Positions 1-6,876 of a DNA stretch of 11,677 nt are shown piece by piece. The stretch covers positions 1 to 11,677 of the forward strand of contig CABUBS010000056.1 in the NCBI GenBank assembly GCA_902489855.1, in the 5' to 3' direction. The position numbers and the translations under genes are program-made. The notes beneath the pieces were generated by a model. It was not told the origin of the DNA and did no database searches. It saw nothing but the letters and a program-made list of their open reading frames with translations. The stretch is from an uncultured Collinsella sp. Lineage in GTDB: Bacteria; Actinomycetota; Coriobacteriia; Coriobacteriales; Coriobacteriaceae. The first letter of the stretch is position 1. Each line of letters begins with the position of its first letter.

Positions 1-1
1 A

Positions 2-100
2 TGGCCTGCCTCATGCGGCGCATACGAGAAGGAGCATCCTGCGGGAGGCCTGGTGGCCGGCGTCAAGCGCACGGCAAAGAAGATCGCTAACAAGCTGTAA
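2..100 (+). CDS. C-terminal end of an unidentified protein (partial)
   Basis: An open frame enters from the left edge and ends at the TAA at 98-100. It encodes about 32 residues ending in a basic, alanine- and lysine-rich tail (VKRTAKKIANKL). A rho-independent terminator follows 31 bases later on the same strand, which supports this as the true end of a plus-strand gene. It is the only plus-strand gene in the window and converges on the minus-strand deacetylase gene. The fragment is too short to assign a family. The first few codons may be unreliable because they sit at the edge. Confidence 0.5.
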   Translation, partial: WPASCGAYEKEHPAGGLVAGVKRTAKKIANKL

Positions 101-131
101 CTGTGAAGGTGCTTTTGAGCGTTTAACCCAT

Positions 132-169
132 ACGGCGGGTCCGAGCAGATTCGGGCCCGCCGTCTTTTT
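132..169 (+). terminator. Rho-independent terminator of the left-edge gene
   Basis: A 13-bp stem (132-144 with 151-163) has one G-U pair and a 6-base loop and is followed by C and five T on the plus strand. It ends the plus-strand gene that stops at 100. On the minus strand no T-run follows the stem, so it is a poor terminator for the deacetylase gene that stops at 176. Confidence 0.85.
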
Positions 170-175
170 CTATCG

Positions 176-1345
176 TTACTCGGTAAAGGCGTTGCCGACG
201 CTCTGGCCGCCAACATACGTCTCGACGAGGGTGAGCTCATGGTCGAACACGACAAAGTCGGCGTCGCGACCCGGCATGATGCTGCCGCACTTATCCTCGA
301 TGTGCGCAGAGCGTGCCGGCACCTCGGTTGCCATGCGAATGGCGATATCGGCGCTGGCGATGCCCCAGTCGACGATGTTCTTGACACCCTGGGCAAGCGT
401 GAGCACCGAGCCGGCAATGCTCTTGCCGTCGGCGAGCCAGCACAGGTTGTCCTTCATGATGACGTCCATGCCACCACTGGTGTAGCTGCCCTCGGGCATG
501 CCGCCGCAACCCAGGCAGTCAGTGATAAGCACCGTGTGCTGCCAGCCCTTTGCCTGCAGCAGCGCCTTGATGGCGGCAGGGTTTACGTGCTTGCCGTCAC
601 AGATGATCTCGGCGTAGGTCTCGGGCGTGGACATGGCAGCACCCACGACACCGGGCTCGCGGTGATGCAGCCCGCGCTGGCCGTTATAGGTATGCGTAAA
701 GCAGCTGGCACCGGCGTTGATGGCGGCAATGCACTCATCGTAGGTGGCGTCGGAGTGACCGATGCTGGTCACCACACCCTTGGCGTTCAGGGCAGCCGCA
801 TAAGCAGCGGCTCCGTCGCGCTCGGCTGCCATGGCGCTCTTAACGATGCGACCGCCCGCAGCCTCCTGCCACTGATCGAAAACCTCCTCGGAGGGATCGA
901 TCAGGTAAGCGGGATTCTGCGCGCCCACGTGCTTCATGGTAAAGAAGGGGCCCTCCAGGTAGATGCCCTGAATGCGTGCACCGCAGAAGTCGGGGCCGCG
1001 ACCCTCGTCCGCCTGAGCGATAGCCGCGCAGGCGTCCTTGATCTGATCGACGCCGTCGGTGAACGTCGTGGGCAGCCAGCTGGTGGTGCCACGGCGGGCG
1101 AGCTCAGTCGAACTGATATCGATGCCCTCAGGGTCGTTATCGGTAGTCGAGTGGTTGTAGAAGCCATGGATGTGAGTATCGACCATGCCCGGTGCAATCC
1201 ACGATCCCGTGTAGTCCTTAATCTCGCAAGAGGGCTCGTCGGCCTGCCAAGCGCCAAAGACGCCATCCTCGACCATAAGATAGCCGCCCAGTTGCGGGCC
1301 TGCCGGCAAGAAGAACTTGTCAGCCTTAATTGCGTACGTGCTCAT
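176..1345 (-). CDS. nagA: N-acetylhexosamine-6-phosphate deacetylase (NagA/AgaA type)
   Basis: This is a cytoplasmic amidohydrolase of about 389 residues, the usual family length. It removes acetate from N-acetylglucosamine- or N-acetylgalactosamine-6-phosphate. Visible motifs are the metal-site HIHG at 58-61, the glutamate E131 in LEGPFF, H197 in IGHSDAT, H218 in THTYN and the catalytic aspartate D276 in ITDCLGC. A C-terminal beta-strand segment (GRDADFVVFD) is typical of the fold. The ATG at 1345 is chosen over the GTG two codons upstream. AAGGAG lies 5 bases before the ATG but directly abuts the GTG. It lies downstream of agaS but behind that gene's terminator, so it probably has its own promoter or depends on read-through. 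The neighbouring AgaS argues for N-acetylgalactosamine-6-phosphate as the substrate, but sequence alone does not separate NagA from AgaA. Confidence 0.93.
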   Translation of the reverse strand: MSTYAIKADKFFLPAGPQLGGYLMVEDGVFGAWQADEPSCEIKDYTGSWIAPGMVDTHIHGFYNHSTTDNDPEGIDISSTELARRGTTSWLPTTFTDGVDQIKDACAAIAQADEGRGPDFCGARIQGIYLEGPFFTMKHVGAQNPAYLIDPSEEVFDQWQEAAGGRIVKSAMAAERDGAAAYAAALNAKGVVTSIGHSDATYDECIAAINAGASCFTHTYNGQRGLHHREPGVVGAAMSTPETYAEIICDGKHVNPAAIKALLQAKGWQHTVLITDCLGCGGMPEGSYTSGGMDVIMKDNLCWLADGKSIAGSVLTLAQGVKNIVDWGIASADIAIRMATEVPARSAHIEDKCGSIMPGRDADFVVFDHELTLVETYVGGQSVGNAFTE

Positions 1346-1384
1346 ATGCACTCCTTGCTTCTAAAGCAGTTGACTGTAGTGATG

Positions 1385-1390
1385 CTTATA
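1385..1390 (-). promoter_or_regulatory. Weak -10 candidate for the deacetylase gene
   Basis: The minus strand carries TATAAG about 40 bases before the start codon, just after the agaS terminator. No convincing -35 hexamer lies 16-18 bases upstream. No copy of the TGGT-N4-ACCA operator seen at the agaS and PTS promoters is present here. Tentative. Confidence 0.25.
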
Positions 1391-1407
1391 CCCAGCTCAC
1401 GTAAAAC

Positions 1408-1444
1408 AAAAAGCGCCCGCCCGCCGTTATGAGCGGACGGGCGC
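1408..1444 (-). terminator. Rho-independent terminator after agaS
   Basis: An 11-bp GC-rich stem (1413-1423 with 1434-1444, loop of 10) is followed on the minus strand by TTTTTGTTTT. On the minus strand the one imperfect pair is an acceptable U-G, whereas on the plus strand it is a C-A mismatch. This fixes the direction as minus. It lies 18 bases past the agaS stop and separates agaS from the deacetylase gene. Confidence 0.9.
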
Positions 1445-1462
1445 CCTTACAGGGGGACGCGA

Positions 1463-2629
1463 TTAAGCGGTGAAGGGGTGAATCGTCACGCCCTTAACCA
1501 CGCGGTTGACCGTGCCGGTGGGGCTCGGCGTATCGGGCGTGTTGCCCACGCGCACGGAGTTGAGCAGGCTGATAGCCTGAGCAAACATCACGAACGGCAG
1601 AGCAAGGTAGCCCTCGGGAAGTGCCTCGTAGCCCTTAAAGGTGAAGGACTCGCCCTCATAGACGGTGGCACCTTCCTGCTGAACGGCGATGGTGTGCTGA
1701 GCGATCTCGTCGCCACCGATCTCGTTGAGGATGTCGATGTCGTACTGACGGGTGTAGGCGTCGTTGTTGACGAATACGAAGACGAGCGTCTTATCGTCGA
1801 CGAAGGACTTAGGTCCGTGACGATAGCCCATGGAGGTGTCGTAGGAAGTAGCGACCAGACCGTGAGCGAGCTCAAGGATCTTGAGCTGGCTCTCCTGGGC
1901 AAGGCCACCGAAGGAGCCAGAACCCAAGTAGGTCACGCGGTTGAAGTCGCCAGCCAGGTAATCGGCGATCTCGGGCTCACGGGAGATGACCTCCTCGCCC
2001 ATCTTGGCAATCGTCTCGACCCACTCGGCCTTCTGCTCGTCAGAGGCAGTGTCGAAAATAAGGGTGGAGAGCAGGGTCATGCAGGAATAAGAACCGGTCA
2101 TGGCGAAGCCCTTGTCGTTGGCGCGCGGAATGAGCAGCGTCAGCGCGTTGGGATCATCGGCAGACTCGACGGCGAGCTTGCCCTCGGGAGCGCAAGTGAT
2201 GTTGAGGAACTTGACGTTGTGGACGAGCTCCTTGGCAACGGCAACGGCAGCAAGGCTCTCGGGGCTGTTGCCAGAGCGGGCAAAGGAAACCACGAGCGTG
2301 GGATCCTCGGCGCGTAGGAAGTCGCGCGGGGCGCTCACGATGTCGGTCGTGGCGATGGGCTTAAAGTCGTAGAGATCAGTGTTGCCAGCGTGACGCAGGT
2401 ACGGGGCGCAGGTATCGCCAACGTAGTCGGACGTACCGGCACCAGTGAAGACAACGGACAGACGGCCCTCGCCCATAGCGCGAGCCTCGGCCAGGAAGGC
2501 CTCGATGGCCTCCTTGTTCTCGCGATAGATGTTGAGCGTATCACGCCAAAGCTCGGGCTGCTGAGCAATCTCGGCCGTGGTGATCTGGGCGCCGAGCTCG
2601 GTGAGCTCCTCGACACTCTTCTCGAACAT
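1463..2629 (-). CDS. agaS: AgaS-type sugar-phosphate isomerase/deaminase
   Basis: A 388-residue cytoplasmic protein with two SIS (sugar isomerase) domains. The first runs from about residue 57 to 190 and contains GAGTSDYVG (63-71) and SFARSGNSPES (115-125). The second starts near 233 with YLGSGSFGGLAQES (234-247) and contains GYRHGPKS (268-275). The N-terminal IAQQPELW and the C-terminal TVNRVVKGVTI are typical of AgaS. AgaS is known to deaminate and isomerise galactosamine-6-phosphate to tagatose-6-phosphate. The start at 2629 follows AGAGAGG at 7-base spacing. It has its own promoter and terminator and lies just downstream of the gntR regulator. Together with the adjacent deacetylase and the PTS it suggests N-acetylgalactosamine use. 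A related SIS deaminase acting on another amino sugar phosphate cannot be excluded. Confidence 0.9.
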   Translation of the reverse strand: MFEKSVEELTELGAQITTAEIAQQPELWRDTLNIYRENKEAIEAFLAEARAMGEGRLSVVFTGAGTSDYVGDTCAPYLRHAGNTDLYDFKPIATTDIVSAPRDFLRAEDPTLVVSFARSGNSPESLAAVAVAKELVHNVKFLNITCAPEGKLAVESADDPNALTLLIPRANDKGFAMTGSYSCMTLLSTLIFDTASDEQKAEWVETIAKMGEEVISREPEIADYLAGDFNRVTYLGSGSFGGLAQESQLKILELAHGLVATSYDTSMGYRHGPKSFVDDKTLVFVFVNNDAYTRQYDIDILNEIGGDEIAQHTIAVQQEGATVYEGESFTFKGYEALPEGYLALPFVMFAQAISLLNSVRVGNTPDTPSPTGTVNRVVKGVTIHPFTA

Positions 2630-2668
2630 TTCTAATACCTCTCTCTAGAAGTAATCCTCTGACGTGCA

Positions 2669-2697
2669 ATTATACACTTCAGTTGGTTATCTGGTAG
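2669..2697 (-). promoter_or_regulatory. agaS promoter
   Basis: A perfect -10 hexamer TATAAT occupies 2669-2674 on the minus strand. Seventeen bases further upstream the -35 position (2692-2697, CTACCA) matches the consensus poorly and lies inside an inverted repeat. The promoter is about 40 bases from the agaS start. The layout suggests that a repressor bound to the repeat would block polymerase. Confidence 0.6.
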
Positions 2698-2704
2698 TAA
2701 CCAG
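2691..2704. promoter_or_regulatory. GntR/HutC-type operator over the agaS -35 region
   Basis: Inverted repeat CTGGT-AGTA-ACCAG. The TGGT-N4-ACCA layout resembles operators of HutC-subfamily regulators such as DasR and NagR. The 13-base string CTGGTAGTAACCA recurs exactly at 6983-6995 in the PTS leader. The likely ligand is the adjacent GntR protein (inference). Confidence 0.65.
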
Positions 2705-2743
2705 TTAAATGCAAAGAATCATCATATGGAAACGATGTGAACA

Positions 2744-3475
2744 CTAGTCGCTACGCTGGTGGTAAACCTTGTATTTAAACTGATCGGCACGAGCAACCGA
2801 GAGTGTATACTCCACAACCTCGTTTGACTCGTTATACGTAGTCCTGACCAAATCGAGCACAGGCGAGCCCTCGACAATTCCCAAAAGGTGAGCGTCGGTG
2901 GGACGGGCTATGCTCGCATAGAACTCCTCTTCGGCCACGCGTATCTTTTGCTGAAAGTCTTGCTCAATCACATCGTAAAGCGGCTTACGCTCCAGCAGCG
3001 GTCGCTTTAGGGACAGAAATTGACGAACTGGTAGATAGCTGCGTTCGACCATCATGGGCATGTTGTCGGCAGAACGAAGGCGCTTGAGCTTAAAAATGCG
3101 ATCGCCGATACGCAATCCCATATGCTCGGCCAGATTCTTATCGGCCTCCATCTCGCAAAACTCGAGAATCGTGGTCTCGGGGTCGCGACCCATCGCGCGC
3201 ATCTGCTCGGTAAAGCTGTAGGACTGCATAAGATTGGTTGCCTTTGCCGAACGGTCGGTCACAAAGGTACCGCGACCGTGCTGCCGAACCACCAATCCTA
3301 AACGCTCCAGTTCCTGCAGAGCCAGGCGTACCGTAGTGCGCGAGAGACCATAGCGCTCCGATAGTTCGCGCTCGGAAGGAATCATGTCACCGGCGCGATA
3401 TTCATGGTCGATCTTTTCGGTCAGAATATCGACCAGCTGATCGTACAGCGGTTGCTTACGCGCTCCGATCGCCAT
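2744..3475 (-). CDS. GntR/HutC-family transcriptional regulator with UTRA domain
   Basis: A 243-residue DNA-binding protein. Residues 9-74 form a GntR winged helix-turn-helix, with IPSERELSERYGLSRTTVR at 32-50 as the recognition region. Residues about 90-236 form a UTRA effector domain ending in the typical VEYTLSVARADQFKY. HutC-subfamily members of this type usually sense amino-sugar phosphates and repress sugar-uptake genes. The ATG at 3475 is preferred over a TTG seven codons upstream, because GGAGG lies 5 bases before the ATG. The gene sits between the PTS terminator and agaS, and operator-like repeats flank both sugar units. It is therefore the probable local regulator of agaS and the PTS operon. 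The effector (perhaps galactosamine-6-P or its N-acetyl form) is inferred from context only. Confidence 0.9.
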   Translation of the reverse strand: MAIGARKQPLYDQLVDILTEKIDHEYRAGDMIPSERELSERYGLSRTTVRLALQELERLGLVVRQHGRGTFVTDRSAKATNLMQSYSFTEQMRAMGRDPETTILEFCEMEADKNLAEHMGLRIGDRIFKLKRLRSADNMPMMVERSYLPVRQFLSLKRPLLERKPLYDVIEQDFQQKIRVAEEEFYASIARPTDAHLLGIVEGSPVLDLVRTTYNESNEVVEYTLSVARADQFKYKVYHQRSD

Positions 3476-3523
3476 CCTATCCTCCCATTTTCTCAAACTC
3501 GGCTACTACCTTGGGTGTTTAGC

Positions 3524-3553
3524 ATTATCTGTCTGCCACACCCGAATCAACAA
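3524..3553 (-). promoter_or_regulatory. Candidate gntR promoter
   Basis: On the minus strand a -10-like GATAAT (3524-3529) lies 18 bases from TTGTTG (3548-3553) and 15 bases from TTGATT (3545-3550). It is about 50 bases before the regulator's start codon and immediately after the PTS terminator. The match is moderate. Confidence 0.4.
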
Positions 3554-3559
3554 GAAAAC

Positions 3560-3593
3560 AAAAGCCGCGCGCTCTTTCGAGCACGCGGCTTTT
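3560..3593 (-). terminator. Rho-independent terminator of the PTS operon
   Basis: A 15-bp stem (3560-3574 with 3579-3593) has a 4-base loop. On the minus strand the sole imperfect pair is U-G and the stem is followed by TTTTGTTTT. On the plus strand the same pair is a C-A mismatch and only four T follow, so plus-strand activity should be weak. It lies about 67 bases after the EIID stop. Confidence 0.88.
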
Positions 3594-3617
3594 AACATAC
3601 ACATGGCTTAAGGGGTC

Positions 3618-3646
3618 GGGGTGTGAGCCGCGTAGGGACACACCCC
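3618..3646 (-). repeat. 3'-end hairpin after EIID
   Basis: Inverted repeat GGGGTGTG (3618-3625) and CACACCCC (3639-3646) with a 13-base loop lies between the EIID stop and the terminator. No T-run follows it. It may protect or process the mRNA 3' end, but the function is unknown. Confidence 0.45.
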
Positions 3647-3659
3647 TCAAGCTAGAGCC

Positions 3660-4742
3660 TTACCAGATGCTCGGCCAGAGACCAAGCGGGCCAGCGCCCA
3701 GGATGCCGAGGACGAAGAGCAGCAGAATGCCCTTGGTCGGGGTCCAGCTGTGCTTAGCGAACATGTAGTAAAGCAGCAGCGTAAGCATAAGCGGGACGAG
3801 CTTCGGGACGATGGTGTTGAGGGTGTCGGCAACAGAGAAGTTGACCGGATCCTCGGTAACGGTGCCGTAGGTCACGGACTCCATGCCGTTGCCCAGATCG
3901 GTGACGCCGCACTCGACAGCGTTGCCGTCAGCATCGGAGGCGGTAAGGGCGTTGCCGTCCTTATCGGTCATGGCGATGGTACCGGCCTCAGCGGTCTCGG
4001 TATCGATGCCCTCCATACCGGTGAAGTTCTCGGCCTCCTTCTCGGAGACGATCACGGTAGTAGCGGAGAGACCACGGGTGGTGCCATTGGGAATCTGGAG
4101 GTTGATCTGGGTGCCACCCATGGTGACGACCAGGCAACCGACGACGAAGACGCCCATGATGGAAGCAGCACGCGTGAAGGCCTGCATGTTGGCGGTCAGA
4201 GCGTCAATAGCGCTGGTGCCAAGCTTGTAGGACCAGTTCATGAGCCAGAAGCGCAGAGCGAACTGGACGGCGTTGAAGATCACCAGGAAGATGATCGGCG
4301 CAGCAGCGTTGCCGTTGATGGCCATGTTGGAGGTGATGCCGGCCGTGATAGGCACGAGCGTCAGCCAGAACAGGGCGTCACCGATACCACCGAGCGGGCC
4401 CATTGCGGCGACGCGGACGGCGCGGATCGTGGGGATGTCAACCTTGTTCTGCTCGAGCGAAAGCACGATGCCCATAACAAAGGTGACGAGGAACGGGTGG
4501 GTATTGAAGAACTCCAGGTTGTGGCTCATGGAAGCCGCGAGGTCGTTCTTGTTGGTGTGGATCTTCTCCAGACCGGGGATGATGGAGTAGAGCCAGCCAG
4601 CGGCCTGCATACGCTCGTAGTTGAACGAGGCCTGCAGGAAGCAGGAGCGCCAAGCCATCTTGTTGAGGGTCTTCTGGTCGAGCTGCGGAGCAGGAGTGAG
4701 ATCCTCGTAGTGCTCCGGGATCACATACTCATTAGATGCCAT
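3660..4742 (-). CDS. PTS mannose/aga-family permease subunit IID, with a large loop insert
   Basis: The IID membrane subunit pairs with IIC to carry the sugar across the membrane while IIB phosphorylates it. The protein has about 360 residues, whereas typical IID proteins such as ManZ have about 280. The family core is clear: LNKMAWRSCFLQASFNYERMQ (24-44), HNLEFFNTHP (74-83), GPLGGIGDALFW (115-126), and terminal membrane segments around 312-328 and 338-356. Between a helix ending near 208 and residue 308 lies an acidic, polar stretch with TDKDGN and SDADGN (259-274), larger than the usual short loop. The ATG at 4742 follows GGAGGTGA at 8-base spacing. It overlaps the IIC stop by 11 bases, which implies translational coupling. 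Last gene of the PTS operon. Confidence 0.92.
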   Translation of the reverse strand: MASNEYVIPEHYEDLTPAPQLDQKTLNKMAWRSCFLQASFNYERMQAAGWLYSIIPGLEKIHTNKNDLAASMSHNLEFFNTHPFLVTFVMGIVLSLEQNKVDIPTIRAVRVAAMGPLGGIGDALFWLTLVPITAGITSNMAINGNAAAPIIFLVIFNAVQFALRFWLMNWSYKLGTSAIDALTANMQAFTRAASIMGVFVVGCLVVTMGGTQINLQIPNGTTRGLSATTVIVSEKEAENFTGMEGIDTETAEAGTIAMTDKDGNALTASDADGNAVECGVTDLGNGMESVTYGTVTEDPVNFSVADTLNTIVPKLVPLMLTLLLYYMFAKHSWTPTKGILLLFVLGILGAGPLGLWPSIW

Positions 4743-5532
4743 CTTCGAAGTCACCTCCGTCAGAAACAGCTGCACCCTTCAGCTCGGTCTGCTGCTGGAA
4801 GTCCCAGAAAGCGATGCCGAAGCCGATGAGAGCGAGGATGAGCAGAGCAGGGGTTGCCAGCGAATCGTTGGCAACGGTGATGAGCGCGAGGCCAAAGCCC
4901 ATGAGGAAGAAGCCCCACATATCGCGGTTCATCATAACCTTGAGCAGGACGGCGAAGCCGACGAAGCGCATCATGCCGCCTGCAGCGGAGAGACCGGTCT
5001 GCAGCCAAGTCGGGATGGCGGAAGCGATGGTCTGACCGATGGTAGCGCCAGCGATGAAGAACAGGGTGACGACGACAGCGAAGATCAGGCCGAGCAGAGC
5101 CATGGCGAAGTAGTTCAGACGCTCGATACCCTTGGTGTCAGCGTTGTGAGCCATGTTGTCCGCGGAGGACATGAGCGGCGACATAAGCGTGAAGACCAGG
5201 GTAACGCCGAGCTGACCAAGCAGAGCGAACGGAATGGCAAGGCCGACTGCCGCGTTGGGCTCGAGGCCCGTAGCGATAGCGAGAATGGCTGCCATGATGC
5301 CGCCGATGACGGCGTTAGGCGGCTGAGCGCCTCCGATCGGCATGTTGCCGATCGTCATGAGCTGATAAGTACCACCCACCAGAAGACCGGTGTTGAGGTC
5401 GCCAAGGATAAGACCGATGACGGCGCCGGTGACGATGGGCTGATAGAGAGACTCGAGGAAGTTGAACTGGTCGATTGCCGCGACGAACGTGACGATGAAG
5501 ACCAGAGCGACCTGGATGATCGAGTATTCCAT
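4732..5532 (-). CDS. PTS mannose/aga-family permease subunit IIC
   Basis: A 266-residue multi-spanning membrane protein that forms the sugar channel with IID. Hydrophobic segments cover most of the chain, for example around 4-20, 33-62, 72-90, 96-118, 143-165, 185-200 and 207-245. The conserved GGAQPPNAVIGGIMA (67-81) and the N-terminal DQFNFLESLYQPIVTG (21-36) identify the family. The start at 5532 is preceded by AAAGGAGG at good spacing. A 90-base gap holding two small hairpins separates it from IIB. Its 3' end overlaps IID. Substrate specificity cannot be read from the sequence; context suggests an N-acetylated amino sugar. Confidence 0.93.
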   Translation of the reverse strand: MEYSIIQVALVFIVTFVAAIDQFNFLESLYQPIVTGAVIGLILGDLNTGLLVGGTYQLMTIGNMPIGGAQPPNAVIGGIMAAILAIATGLEPNAAVGLAIPFALLGQLGVTLVFTLMSPLMSSADNMAHNADTKGIERLNYFAMALLGLIFAVVVTLFFIAGATIGQTIASAIPTWLQTGLSAAGGMMRFVGFAVLLKVMMNRDMWGFFLMGFGLALITVANDSLATPALLILALIGFGIAFWDFQQQTELKGAAVSDGGDFEDGI

Positions 5533-5555
5533 CTTGCTCCTCCTTTCAAAATGTA

Positions 5556-5606
5556 TGTACGCACTTTGGATTTCACGTACAGAATGTCAGGGTTTCATTC
5601 CTGACA
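5556..5606 (-). repeat. Two tandem hairpins in the IIB-IIC gap
   Basis: The first has 6-bp arms at 5556-5561 and 5576-5581. The second has 7-bp arms TGTCAGG (5585-5591) and CCTGACA (5600-5606) with an 8-base loop. Neither has a T-run. They fill most of the only sizeable gap inside the PTS operon and could set mRNA processing or stability between the cytoplasmic and membrane subunits (inference). Confidence 0.4.
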
Positions 5607-5622
5607 ACGTGGATCATGAGGA

Positions 5623-6105
5623 TTACGAGAAGAGCTTGCTCGTGTCCTCAACAGGCGTGCTCGGAACGCGCCTGATCTCCAACTCCACCCCCAATTCCTG
5701 CAGCTCTTTAAACGCAGCGACATCCTCGTCGTTAACTGCGACGGAGGTGGCGACTTGGCGCTTTCCTTCCGACATGTGCATGTTGCCGATGTTTACCTTC
5801 TTTATAGGCACACCGCCCTTGACGAGCGTAAGCACGTCTTCCGGTGTTTCGGCCACGATGAAGATCTTCTGGCGCGGGCTCGCCTTGCCAATGACGTCGA
5901 TGGTCTTCTGCAGAGAGAAGAAACGCGTAGCGACGCCGGCGGGAGCGGCCATCTTCATGAGGTTCTGGCGCATGGTGTTGGTCGCCACGTCGTCGTTGGC
6001 GACGAGGATGAGGTTGGAGCCCAGAGTGGAGTTCCACTGGGTGGCAACCTGACCATGAACCAGTCGGTTATCGATGCGGGTAAGAAGAATGTTGGGTTCT
6101 GCCAT
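5623..6105 (-). CDS. PTS mannose/aga-family subunit IIB
   Basis: A 160-residue cytoplasmic phosphocarrier that takes the phosphoryl group from IIA and passes it to the incoming sugar. The N-terminal RIDNRLVHGQV (10-20) contains the expected phospho-histidine at H17. VNIGNMH (104-110) is another conserved segment of this fold. The length matches stand-alone IIB proteins. The start at 6105 follows AAGGAAG at about 9 bases. It lies 36 bases after the yajC-like gene in the same operon. Confidence 0.94.
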   Translation of the reverse strand: MAEPNILLTRIDNRLVHGQVATQWNSTLGSNLILVANDDVATNTMRQNLMKMAAPAGVATRFFSLQKTIDVIGKASPRQKIFIVAETPEDVLTLVKGGVPIKKVNIGNMHMSEGKRQVATSVAVNDEDVAAFKELQELGVELEIRRVPSTPVEDTSKLFS

Positions 6106-6141
6106 GTTGATCAGCTTCCTTTCGTTATTTGCTGACGACAG

Positions 6142-6423
6142 TTACTTGATCTCCTGAATCGCGTAACGCGAAACGTCTACGACGGCTCCGGATCGGACTT
6201 TAATCTGGACCTTTTCGCCTTCGATGCCTTTTACGGTTCCGTAGATACCGCCGGCGAAAAGAACCTCCTGACCCGGCTTGAGCTCGGTGTGCAGCTCCTT
6301 GAAGTACTTCTGCTTCTTCTTCATGTTGATTTGCGACCAGATGGTGTAAATCAAGCCCATGATGACAAGCAGGCCTAAAAGGGCGACCGAGGAGCTCAGG
6401 ACGTTGGCTCCGAAATCGGCCAT
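6142..6423 (-). CDS. yajC: YajC-family small membrane protein within the PTS operon
   Basis: A 93-residue protein with one N-terminal membrane segment (about 12-29), a basic stretch MKKKQKYFKEL (34-44), and the YajC signature KPGQEVLFAGGIYGTV (49-64) followed by a small beta domain. YajC is known as an accessory subunit of the SecDF translocase. Here its ATG overlaps the EIIA stop in a TAATG junction, so it is translationally coupled to the PTS and is probably expressed only with it. YajC homologues also occur inside mannose-family PTS clusters of streptococci (hyaluronan-related operons). A PTS-assembly or PTS-linked role is therefore plausible, but that role is inference. No sec gene is nearby. 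Confidence 0.85.
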   Translation of the reverse strand: MADFGANVLSSSVALLGLLVIMGLIYTIWSQINMKKKQKYFKELHTELKPGQEVLFAGGIYGTVKGIEGEKVQIKVRSGAVVDVSRYAIQEIK

Positions 6424-6866
6424 TAGATGCCGTCCTCGTCGCCGAAGATATCCTCTTCCTCGGAGCCGGCAACGGATGCGACCGTCTGGGCGGTGATGCC
6501 CGTCTGGCCAACGGTCACGGCCTGCTCGCCAAGCTCGGCGAGCGTGGCATTGCCGCGGAGGAACAGAAGCTCAATAACCATGGGAAGGTTGGTGCCAGTC
6601 AGAACCTCGACGTTATCGACATCCTGAGCAATCATCATCGACTGGTTGAACGGGGTACCACCGAGCAAGTCGGTAAAGACGAGCACGCCATCGCACTCCT
6701 CGCGCATGGCGGTAATAGCGGCGCGGAGATCCTCACCGTAGGATGCGGCCTGGTCGCCCTCAAAAGGAACGACGGTAAAAGCAGGCTGGTCGCCGGCAAC
6801 CATAGCGATAGCGCTTGCAAGGCCGGGTGCGAACTGTCCATGACCGGTAAGAATAAAGCCAACCAT
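6423..6866 (-). CDS. PTS mannose/aga-family subunit IIA
   Basis: A 147-residue cytoplasmic protein that receives phosphate from HPr and passes it to IIB. The phospho-acceptor is H9 in ILTGHGQFA. The family loops FTDLLGGTPFN (64-74) and GTNLPM (91-96) are present. The C-terminus is strongly acidic (EEEDIFGDEDG). First gene of the PTS operon. The ATG at 6866 follows GGAAGGG at 8 bases, and this ribosome site is part of an inverted repeat in the leader. Its stop overlaps the yajC-like start by one base. Confidence 0.94.
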   Translation of the reverse strand: MVGFILTGHGQFAPGLASAIAMVAGDQPAFTVVPFEGDQAASYGEDLRAAITAMREECDGVLVFTDLLGGTPFNQSMMIAQDVDNVEVLTGTNLPMVIELLFLRGNATLAELGEQAVTVGQTGITAQTVASVAGSEEEDIFGDEDGI

Positions 6867-6876
6867 TCAAATTTCC

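Noticed and set aside
1346..1351. GTG start two codons upstream for the deacetylase
   Set aside because: The Shine-Dalgarno AAGGAG directly abuts this GTG, whereas it is correctly spaced for the ATG at 1345.
239..1432. Plus-strand open frame of 397 codons opposite the deacetylase gene
   Set aside because: It is antisense to a well-supported enzyme with all catalytic motifs. No family features.
3476..3496. TTG start seven codons upstream for the GntR regulator
   Set aside because: The GGAGG ribosome site lies inside this extension and is well spaced for the ATG at 3475. The family alignment also begins after the ATG.
3750..4829. Long plus-strand open frame opposite EIID
   Set aside because: It mirrors the EIID gene, and its product is rich in His, Asp, Gly and Glu without any family motif. 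EIID is certain.
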